Positions 1-5,070 of a stretch of DNA of 5,593 nucleotides are shown here, piece by piece (the first letter of the stretch is position 1; every line of letters begins with the position of its first letter). Source of the DNA: Burkholderiaceae bacterium (GTDB taxonomy: Bacteria > Pseudomonadota > Gammaproteobacteria > Burkholderiales > Burkholderiaceae_D); NCBI GenBank assembly GCA_014379395.1, contig JACMLV010000842.1, positions 1 to 5,593 of the forward strand, in the 5' to 3' direction. The notes under the pieces are model-generated. The model was not told the origin of the DNA. It ran no database searches and was given only the letters and a program-made list of their open reading frames with translations. Made by a program: the position numbers and the translations under genes.

Positions 1-68
1 ACGATGAGGTCGTCCTTGTCCGTATGGGACAGTCGCGAAAGATCGGGGCGCTTGGGTTTCGGTGGCAT
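1..68 (-). CDS. IS66-family transposase, N-terminal fragment (partial)
   Basis: The frame starts with ATG at 66-68 and stays open to the left edge, giving 22 complete codons that begin MPPKPKRPDLSRLSHTDK and continue DDLI. This resembles, from memory, the start of single-ORF IS66-type (TnpC-like) transposases, which begin with a short Pro/Lys segment and a 'LSHAEKDALI'-like motif. A coiled-coil and a 'K(T/N)P.NSS.PPS' segment normally follow. The catalytic DDE region would lie beyond the window. No good Shine-Dalgarno sits directly upstream of the ATG, as is common in insertion sequences with low transposase expression. Completeness cannot be judged. The call rests on about 22 residues, so the family is likely but not certain. 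Confidence 0.6.
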   Translation of the reverse strand, partial: MPPKPKRPDLSRLSHTDKDDLI

Positions 69-140
69 GCCGACATGATGGGCCAGACCAGTAAAGTTTA
101 CAACTGCAATTTACGTCTATCGCTCAGGCTGAATAGTTAC
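1..140 (-). mobile_element. Terminal part of an IS66-like insertion sequence (partial, runs off left edge)
   Basis: The minus strand from 140 reads GTAACTATTCAGCC. IS66-family elements characteristically begin with GTAA at their terminal inverted repeat. About 70 bases further in, an IS66-type transposase reading frame starts. The interrupted patatin reading frame ends exactly at 140/141, which independently supports placing the element boundary here. TTAC recurs at 98-101, 111-114 and 137-140 on the plus strand, and GTAAA-G-TTTAC forms a small palindrome at 91-101, so the leader has internal repeats that a transposase could recognise. The opposite end lies outside the window. IS66 elements usually make 8-bp target duplications, so the expected duplicated target is 141-148 (CTTTTCTC). 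Only one copy can be seen here. Confidence 0.6.
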
Positions 141-241
141 CTTTTCTCAATGGCGGGCAATAAGGCCCCCAGGGCGCCGGCGGCATATGCGGCGTGGCTG
201 CCGCCTCCCTGGCAAGCAATCGCGATGTTAGTAGATGCCAT
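137..241 (-). pseudogene. Patatin-like phospholipase, 5' fragment interrupted by the IS66-like element
   Basis: The ATG at 239-241 begins a frame reading MASTNIAIACQGGGSHAAYA, then AGALGALLPAIEK. This matches the N-terminus of bacterial patatin-like phospholipases/acyl hydrolases: a beta strand, then the glycine-rich oxyanion-hole motif (here G12-G13-G14), then a helix. Family members are typically several hundred residues, with a later GxSxG serine and a DG[AG] aspartate; neither is present here. After Lys33 the frame crosses into the insertion-sequence end, picks up one Arg codon and stops at TAA (137-139). The Shine-Dalgarno and start codon are intact, so a 34-residue dead-end peptide could still be made. 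The remainder of the gene, if kept, should lie on the far side of the element, left of the window. The family call comes from a short but very characteristic motif. Confidence 0.75.
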
Positions 242-247
242 GTGACT

Positions 248-253
248 CTCCTT
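248..253 (-). promoter_or_regulatory. Shine-Dalgarno AAGGAG of the patatin-like gene
   Basis: The minus strand reads AAGGAG, then six bases (AGTCAC), then ATG. This is a near-ideal ribosome binding site at good spacing. It fixes the patatin start at 241 and shows the gene was once properly translated. Confidence 0.8.
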
Positions 254-474
254 TTTTGGATGAAAATTTGTTATACATGGAGTGCTGTTTTGGCTTTAGC
301 GGGGTACGCGCTTCGTTTGATATGCCATAAAAAGTCTGGCGACTCGACCCCTCGCTGAGTAAGAGGCCACGACTTTAACGTGCCGGTGTGGTCGCCGGGC
401 TAGGACTGCGGCCTCGGCGGATGCTACGCAAGGCCGTCAAATACACCCGAGACCCAGACCATCAGCACAATTGA
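254..474. other. Intergenic stretch between the patatin start and the transposase remnant
   Basis: I recognise no coding region here in any frame. On the minus strand TATAAC (270-275) lies 17-22 bases before the patatin Shine-Dalgarno and could be a -10 box (5 of 6 matches to TATAAT), but no convincing -35 is found 16-18 bases upstream of it. Toward 420-474 the sequence should cross the left boundary of the ISAs1-type remnant. No terminal inverted repeat matching the right end could be found, so the left end seems lost. Confidence 0.4.
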
Positions 475-1225
475 GTGGCAGAGCCTATCCTTTCGCCAGT
501 CCAAACCACGAGTACGCTGTTCCCGTCGCTCGACGGGCGCCACATCGCCATCGATGGCAAATGCATGCGCGGCTCGCACGACGGCGTGCGCAGCGCGATT
601 CACCTGGTGTCGGCCTGGGGCAGCGCGAGCGGCTTGACGCTGGGGCAGATCCGCACCGCCGACAAGAGCAACGAAATCACCGCGACACCCCAGTTGTTGG
701 ACGTGGTCGACGTCAAGGGGGCAGTCGTCACCATCGACGCGATGGGCTGCCAACGCGACATCGCCGCCAAGCTCGTCGAGCGCGGGGCGGACTACGTCCT
801 GGGCGTGAAGGACAACCAGCCCGGCTTGGTCGAAGCGGTCAAGCTGTGGTTCGACGCCGCCGACGCCGGCGAAATGGACCGGCCATTCTGGGGCGACATC
901 CTCGGCAGGAACGGCACCGGCACGGCCAGCGTCGAGCGCCGGTATTACATCAGCAGCCTGCCGGCCGGCGACCCTGCTCGGCAACACCGTGCGCGCCCAC
1001 TGGGGCATCGAGAACAGCATGCACTGGGTGCTCGACGTGGCGTTTCGGGAAGATGACTGCCGGATCAGGGTTGGCGAGGCGGCGCAAAATTTCGCCATTC
1101 TGCGTCGAATCGCCCTCAACTTGCTTAAAAAAGACAAGTCGACCAAGCTTGGCATTGCCAACAAGCGCCTGAAGGCCGGATGGAACGTCGACTACCTGGC
1201 CAAGTTGCTGGGTCTAGCAATCTGA
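475..1225 (+). pseudogene. ISAs1-family (IS4-type DDE) transposase, truncated, internally deleted and frameshifted
   Basis: Homology to ISAs1-type transposases begins near 'LDGRHIAIDGKCMRGS' (about 526-573), containing the first catalytic Asp in IDGK. It continues through 'SAIHLVSAWG', 'KSNEITATPQLLDVV' and 'TIDAMGCQRDIAAKLVERG', whose Asp in TIDAMG is the second acidic residue. From about 970 the frame shifts by one: the first frame turns into nonsense after 'RRYYISSLPAG', and the next frame picks up 'LLGNTVRAHWGIENSMHWVL' with the third acidic residue (Glu of HWGIEN). It then runs 'DVAFREDDCRIR' to 'RLKAGWNVDYLAKLLGLAI' and TGA (1223-1225). The roughly 100-120 residue N-terminal region of the family is absent. 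Only 21 residues separate FDAADAG from ERRYY, where family members have about 60 including an HGR-E motif, suggesting an internal deletion of about 40 codons. The 475 start is a GTG of convenience, not a supported start. All three catalytic positions survive, but split over two frames, so no active enzyme is expected. Confidence 0.85.
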
Positions 1226-1245
1226 TCCTTCATGCAATCGCTCTG
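475..1245 (+). mobile_element. Remnant of an ISAs1-family insertion sequence (right end present, left end lost)
   Basis: The transposase remnant is followed after 5 bases by CATGCAATCGCTCTG (1231-1245). It has the position and look of an ISAs1-type right terminal repeat, just after the stop codon and ending in CTG. No reverse complement of it (CAGAGCGATTGCATG) is visible upstream, so the left end has been deleted together with the N-terminal coding part. The left coordinate is therefore only where the surviving frame becomes open. Exact ends need comparison with a complete relative. Confidence 0.6.
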
Positions 1246-1261
1246 ACCCGGCACCCTTCTT

Positions 1262-1418
1262 GTGTCCTGAGTTGCAGATTCGTCGAATAAATCCGGCGAA
1301 AATCGCCCCGATACTGCGTCGCAAATGCGCGCAAGGCCTCGGCCTTGCTGGCTTTGCTCCTTGCCTCGGGTCGATTTCGCCAGGATTTATTTGTCGACGA
1401 ACTTGCAACTCAGGACAC
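1262..1418. repeat. 157-bp imperfect palindrome (MITE-like or intergenic repeat)
   Basis: The outer 15 bases GTGTCCTGAGTTGCA (1262-1276) are the exact reverse complement of 1404-1418. Pairing continues inward with few differences: TTCGTCG against CGACGAA, AATAAATCC against GGATTTATT, and GGCGAAAATCGCCCCGA against TCGGGTCGATTTCGCC. There is a 3-base indel and several mismatches. The centre is the tight hairpin GCAAGGCC-TC-GGCCTTGC (1331-1348), lying exactly at the midpoint. The whole unit is thus one long near-symmetric hairpin. It lies between convergent coding regions and its last base is also the last base of the HDOD stop codon. It could be a non-autonomous transposable element, a bidirectional transcription stop, or both. 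There is no T run typical of intrinsic termination. Confidence 0.85.
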
Positions 1419-2917
1419 TAGGCGACCTTGCTGCTCGCCGCCACGCCGCGCAGCTGGCGCATTTCAACCGATTTGACGAGCAGCTCGCGCATTTTGTTGA
1501 TCAGCACGAATTCACCCTCGTCGTGCTGGATCGGCGGCAGCGCGCTGTCCCAGTCGCAGTAGATGAAGCCGGTCGGGCGGGCATTGACCGACAGCGGCAC
1601 GATGATGAAGCTGCGCGTCTCGGTCAAGGCGCTTTTCCACCAATTCGGCAGTTTCGCCGCGAAGCCGGGGTCGCGCGCGTTTTCGATGAAGATCACGCGG
1701 TCGCTGTTGAGCGACGCATGGAACACGTTCGGCTCGTAGGCGTCGCCAAACTCGAGCGGCGCCGGGATGTCTTCCAGGTTGATGCCGAAGCCCATCTTGG
1801 CCTGATATTTGTTTTCCTTTTTGTTGCGCGCAAACGCGATCGCGCGCGAGCAGTCGAAGCCCTGGTACAGCGTTTCGAGCGCCATCGAGATCATCTGGCT
1901 CGGGCTGGCGCTGTTGAGCGCGTCGTGCATGTCGGCCAGGCCGCTGATCAAAATCCGGTTGCCCTCGTCGCGCCGCAGTTTTTTCGTTTGCTCCCTGCTG
2001 CGCCGGTCGGCCGGCTTGGACAGGGGCGCGATGGTCAGGTCGGCGGCCGCCGTCATGCGCGCGTTTTCAATCGCGATCTTCAAGCCATCGAGCTCGACGC
2101 CGATCATGCCGGCATAGCGCTCGACCAGCTCTTGCACTTGGGCCGCGCCGGCGGCGTCGTCATGCCAGAGGGCGTCGGCGCACAGCGAGGACATGGTGCA
2201 CAGGCCGGCCATCCAATCGTTCGGATCGCTGCTCTGGCCCTCCTCGGGCGGCGCGACGCTGCGCATGCCGTCGATCAGGTGTGGCGGCAGGCCCCAGCGC
2301 TCGGCCGTGGCTTTGCCGATCTGGTCCAGGGTGAGCCCCAGCACCGGCACGGCGGCGGCGCTTTCCTGGCCGACGCCGGCATGCTGCTGCAGCTTGATCC
2401 AGCTGTCGCCCATGTAGAACGTGAGCATCATGCGTCCCAGCGCGTGCAGCATCGAGCACACCACCGCCTGCTCGGCCTGGGCGCTGGCGGCGCTGGCGGC
2501 GCTGGCGGCAACTTGCTGCGCCACCATTCCGGCCAGCACCGCTTTTTCCATTTCGATATGGGCCGGCATCGACGCCGGCGAGGCCTGCGTCAACTCCTCG
2601 ATCAATTTCAGGCCCAGCGCCAGGTGGCCGATGGCGTCGGTGCCCAGCACCAGCACCGCCTTCGAGACCGTGTTGATGCTGCGCCCGAACGCGGAATACA
2701 TGCCGCTGTTGGCCAGCCGCAGCACCTTTTGGGTCAGCACCGGATCGGACAAGACGGTGCGCGTCATGTTGAATTCCTGCTCGTCCTCGCCGCGCATGGC
2801 GCCCAGGATGGCGCCGATCGACTTGGTAAAGCCGGGCATGTCGCCTTGCTGGTTGGTGCGGCTCCACAGCTGGGCCAGGGTGGCCTTGCCAAGTTCGCTC
2901 AATTCGTGCGCGCTCAT
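1418..2917 (-). CDS. HDOD-domain protein with C-terminal GAF-like region
   Basis: A 499-residue cytoplasmic signalling protein. The N-terminal HDOD domain spans about residues 20-230. Its diagnostic part is 'LSDPVLTQKVLRLANSGMYS' (about 56-75), followed by 'INTVSKAVLVLG'. The site that in HD-type relatives reads LHDIG is LHALG here (His158, Ala159), so the metal-binding HD pair is broken and hydrolase activity is unlikely, as is common for HDOD proteins. A charged linker (about 300-320: KPADRRSREQTKKLRRDE) leads into a C-terminal domain (about 320-485) whose pattern, including 'RSFIIVPLSVNARPTGFIYC', resembles a GAF ligand-sensing fold. An Ala/Ser repeat (AAS x3) lies at 137-145. The ATG overlaps the TGA of the upstream EAL gene (ATGA), with GGAG five bases before it, so translation is probably coupled. 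HDOD proteins commonly act as adaptors in c-di-GMP, motility or stress signalling; the exact role here is not readable. The TAG stop touches the large palindrome, so the last residues may not be ancestral. Confidence 0.9.
   Translation of the reverse strand: MSAHELSELGKATLAQLWSRTNQQGDMPGFTKSIGAILGAMRGEDEQEFNMTRTVLSDPVLTQKVLRLANSGMYSAFGRSINTVSKAVLVLGTDAIGHLALGLKLIEELTQASPASMPAHIEMEKAVLAGMVAQQVAASAASAASAQAEQAVVCSMLHALGRMMLTFYMGDSWIKLQQHAGVGQESAAAVPVLGLTLDQIGKATAERWGLPPHLIDGMRSVAPPEEGQSSDPNDWMAGLCTMSSLCADALWHDDAAGAAQVQELVERYAGMIGVELDGLKIAIENARMTAAADLTIAPLSKPADRRSREQTKKLRRDEGNRILISGLADMHDALNSASPSQMISMALETLYQGFDCSRAIAFARNKKENKYQAKMGFGINLEDIPAPLEFGDAYEPNVFHASLNSDRVIFIENARDPGFAAKLPNWWKSALTETRSFIIVPLSVNARPTGFIYCDWDSALPPIQHDEGEFVLINKMRELLVKSVEMRQLRGVAASSKVA
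2481..2507 (-). repeat. Three perfect 9-bp tandem copies inside the HDOD gene
   Basis: GCGCTGGCG (plus strand) is repeated three times without mismatch and encodes the Ala-Ala-Ser triplets at residues 137-145 of the HDOD protein. Being a multiple of three, gain or loss of copies would keep the frame and only change the length of an Ala-rich helix or linker within the HDOD domain. Confidence 0.85.
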
Positions 2918-4647
2918 GGCAGCTCCGGTCCCAGTTCCGCCGGCAGCAGGTTGACGTAAGTCTTTTCCCTGAGCGCGGCCAAGGCCACATTGGCCGGCAT
3001 CGGCTTGCCGGTCAGATAGCCTTGGATGTTGCGGCAGCCGCGCGCTTCCAGAAAGCGCAGCTGGTCCTCGGTCTCGACGCCTTCGGCGATCACCGACAGA
3101 TCCAAGTGCTTGGCCAGATCGAGCACGGTCTTGCAGATCGCGCCGTCTTTCTCCGACTCGGGCAGGTCCTTGACGAAGGCGCGGTCGATTTTCAACACCG
3201 AGATGGGGAAGCGCTTCAGGTAGGCCAGCGAGGAATAGCCGGTGCCGAAGTCGTCGATGGCGATGCGCACTTTGCGCTCGGTCATTTTGGTTAGGATGCT
3301 CTCGGCGTGCACCGGGTCGATCATTAAGGTGCCTTCTGTGATTTCCAAGACCAATTGTTCGCCGAGCAAGCCGGAGAACGCGATCGCGTCGTCGAGGATG
3401 TCGAGGAATTTGTCGTTGCGGAATTGGCGTGGGCTGATATTGACGGAAATGTAGAGGCGGTTCCGGGCCACTTCCTCGAATTGCTTGAGCTGGACGCAGG
3501 CCGCCTTCAAGGCCCAGGCGCCGAGCAGCGTGATCAAGCCGTTGGCCTCGGCGATCGGGATGAAGCGCATCGGCGGCACCATGCCCAGGGTCGGGTGCTT
3601 CCAGCGCATCAAGGTCTCAAAGCCGTTGATCTCGCGCGTGCGGGCGTCGACGATGGGCTGGAAGTGGAGCAGGAACTCGCCTTCGCGCACGGCCTCGAAC
3701 ATGGCCGCCTCGAGCGAGATGTCGTGTGCCGGCGGCCCCGTCAGATCGGCGCTGTAGACGGTGCAGCGGGCCTTGCCGGTTTCCTTGGCGCGCGACAGGG
3801 CCGCGTCGGCCAGCGCCACCAGCTGCACCTCGTCTTCGCCGTGCTGCGGGTAGAGCGTCACGCCGACGGAGGCGCCGACGTAGATGGTGTGGCTGTCGAC
3901 TTCGAACGGCGCCTGCAAGGTCGCGATCAGGCGCCCGGTGACGAGCTTGATCTGCGCCTCCGTGACGGTGCCGGGAAGGACGGCGACGAATTCGTCGCCG
4001 CCGACGCGCGCCAGGGTGTCGCTGTCGCGCAGCGCCTTGCGCAGGCGCGCGGCGGCGATTTGCAGGACGCTGTCGCCCACCGAATGGCCCAGGCCGTCGT
4101 TGACTTTTTTGAAGCCGTCCAGGCCCACGGTGGCGACCGCGAAGCCCTGGCCGGAACGGCGCGCCTGGGCGATCACCATGCGGATGCGGTCCGACAGCAG
4201 CAGGCGGTTGGGTAATTCGGTGAGCGCGTCGTGGGTCGCCATATGGCGCAGCCGCTCTTCGGTGGCGTGCTGGCTCGACATGTCGCGCCCCAGCACCCAC
4301 AATTCTTGCTCGCCGGGGCGGCGGGAGTAGCAGGAGAGGCGCAATTCGAACCAGATTTCCGATCCGTGCGCGCGCAAGCGCACCTCGACCTTGCCCGGTT
4401 GCGACGTTTGCGCCGCCTCCGCCAGCGCGTTTTTCAGCGCGCTGTGGTCGGCTTCGTGGATGAGGCTGCCGAGCGCCTTGCCAGGCAGCACGGCTTGCGC
4501 TCCGATCAGATCCTGGGTGCGCCCGCTGGCGAACAATATCTGGCCGTCGCGGTCGAGCCGAAACACGACATCGCCGGCCTCTTCCATAAGGTGGTCCAGC
4601 TCGTGGCGCGGATCGTGCTCGCTTACGGATGAGGAACTCGATGGCAT
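2914..4647 (-). CDS. PAS-GGDEF-EAL protein, probable c-di-GMP phosphodiesterase
   Basis: A 577-residue cytoplasmic protein with no membrane segment or signal peptide. Residues about 15-135 form a PAS sensor ('AGDVVFRLDRDGQILFASGR'). The GGDEF domain covers about 138-300: the signature GGDEF is intact at 216-220 and the RxxD inhibitory site (Arg207-Asp210) lies five residues before it. The first metal-binding Asp of the 'DLDGFK' motif is Gly175 (GLDGFK), predicting poor or no cyclase activity. The EAL domain covers about 312-565. The motif itself is ETL (Glu344), and the expected catalytic or binding residues are present: Asn403, Glu435, Asp465-Asp466 in DDFGTGYSS, Lys486 (KID), Glu522 (AEGVE) and Gln542 (QGYL). 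Hydrolysis of c-di-GMP to pGpG is therefore the likely activity, with PAS and the degenerate GGDEF as regulators. The ATG at 4645-4647 is chosen because a purine-rich AAGAAGAAAG lies about 14 bases upstream. A GTG at 4681-4683 would add 12 residues (MTCKKKKVQNCT) but has no Shine-Dalgarno. The gene is co-directional and overlaps the HDOD gene by four bases. Confidence 0.93.
   Translation of the reverse strand: MPSSSSSVSEHDPRHELDHLMEEAGDVVFRLDRDGQILFASGRTQDLIGAQAVLPGKALGSLIHEADHSALKNALAEAAQTSQPGKVEVRLRAHGSEIWFELRLSCYSRRPGEQELWVLGRDMSSQHATEERLRHMATHDALTELPNRLLLSDRIRMVIAQARRSGQGFAVATVGLDGFKKVNDGLGHSVGDSVLQIAAARLRKALRDSDTLARVGGDEFVAVLPGTVTEAQIKLVTGRLIATLQAPFEVDSHTIYVGASVGVTLYPQHGEDEVQLVALADAALSRAKETGKARCTVYSADLTGPPAHDISLEAAMFEAVREGEFLLHFQPIVDARTREINGFETLMRWKHPTLGMVPPMRFIPIAEANGLITLLGAWALKAACVQLKQFEEVARNRLYISVNISPRQFRNDKFLDILDDAIAFSGLLGEQLVLEITEGTLMIDPVHAESILTKMTERKVRIAIDDFGTGYSSLAYLKRFPISVLKIDRAFVKDLPESEKDGAICKTVLDLAKHLDLSVIAEGVETEDQLRFLEARGCRNIQGYLTGKPMPANVALAALREKTYVNLLPAELGPELP
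2923..2926 (-). promoter_or_regulatory. Shine-Dalgarno GGAG of the HDOD gene, inside the EAL gene 3' end
   Basis: The minus strand reads GGAG-CTGCC-ATG. Together with the ATGA stop/start overlap at 2914-2917 it supports ATG at 2917 as the HDOD start and translational coupling with the upstream EAL gene. Confidence 0.65.
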
Positions 4648-4713
4648 CGTGCAGTTCTGAACTTTCTTCTTTTTACAGGTCACAGTTTTTACAACTATCG
4701 TAGTCCAGGCGAA

Positions 4714-4743
4714 ATTCTATCCGGTTTGGCTCCTCAACGGCAA
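4714..4743 (-). promoter_or_regulatory. Candidate sigma-70-type promoter of the EAL-HDOD operon
   Basis: On the minus strand TTGCCG (4738-4743) and TAGAAT (4714-4719) are separated by 18 bases. They match TTGACA at 4 of 6 and TATAAT at 5 of 6 positions. Transcription would start near 4707, leaving a leader of about 60 bases before the ATG at 4647. It is the best match seen in this gap, but it was found by eye and is not unique proof. Confidence 0.4.
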
Positions 4744-4888
4744 AATGGGCCCGCATTGATTTGCCCGGCGGCGGGAAAGCGAGGGCGGAGTGCGCGAAAC
4801 CAGAACGAAATGTATCATTGAACAGCGGGTGAATACATGAAAACAAGCAACATTTTCCCGGGATTCCGCAATATCCATTGTTTCGTGC

Positions 4889-4919
4889 AAAAAACATCGA
4901 ACCGGCGCGCGACGCGCCG
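4889..4919 (-). terminator. GC hairpin followed by a T6 run, possible terminator of the M50 gene
   Basis: On the minus strand CGGCGCG-TCG-CGCGCCG makes a perfect 7-bp stem with a 3-base loop (4903-4919), followed eight bases later by TTTTTT (4889-4894). It lies about 150 bases after the M50 stop and upstream of the EAL promoter candidate, where a terminator would be expected. The spacing between stem and T run is longer than in canonical intrinsic terminators, so efficiency is doubtful. Confidence 0.4.
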
Positions 4920-5000
4920 CCGCCGATTTCCGCCCGGCCCCCGGCGCCCCGGTCGCGGCGCCTCCTTTCAACGGGGAGTTTGACGGCGTTGGCTGTGGGG

Positions 5001-5018
5001 TTCGCCGGCGTCGGCGAA
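5001..5018 (-). terminator. Hairpin 53 bases after the M50 stop (no T run)
   Basis: TTCGCCG-GCGT-CGGCGAA is a perfect 7-bp stem with a 4-base loop. It is close behind the M50 gene on the minus strand. No T run follows, so it may only protect the mRNA 3' end, assist termination elsewhere, or be chance in GC-rich DNA. Confidence 0.3.
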
Positions 5019-5070
5019 GGCCATCGGGCCCGTCTTGGCGAGCCGGCGCCGCAAGCAAGGCCGGCGCCGA

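Larger units (their letters stand above)
4744..5070. other. Intergenic gap between the M50 gene and the EAL operon
   Basis: Apart from the promoter candidate and the hairpins listed separately, I see no gene here. Open frames exist on both strands because stop codons are rare in GC-rich DNA, but none has a ribosome site or recognisable protein. CGGCGCCGGC occurs twice, 18 bases apart (start to start), at about 5043-5070, just after the M50 stop. The part nearest the EAL gene (4684-4880) is clearly less GC-rich, as expected for a promoter region. Confidence 0.5.

Noticed and set aside
424..1164. Minus-strand open frame of 246 codons ending in a hydrophobic stretch
   Set aside because: It lies opposite the clearly recognisable ISAs1 transposase remnant. 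The hydrophobic tail (LMVWVSGVFDGLA) is not part of any family I recognise.
1325..2959. Long plus-strand open frame of 544 codons
   Set aside because: It is antisense to the HDOD gene over nearly its whole length. Its composition is the Arg/His/Ala/Gly-rich type produced opposite GC-rich genes, and it has no recognisable domain.
3355..4215. Plus-strand open frame of 286 codons
   Set aside because: It lies opposite the GGDEF-EAL coding sequence and has no motif of its own; it is a shadow frame.
4717..5058. Minus-strand frame of 113 codons in the gap upstream of the EAL gene
   Set aside because: It has no ribosome binding site, covers the likely promoter and terminator, and looks like no known protein.
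5043..5070. Paired CGGCGCCGGC motifs directly after the M50 stop as an intrinsic terminator
   Set aside because: The copies are direct repeats of a partly self-complementary word and there is no T run behind them; chance is likely in such GC-rich DNA.
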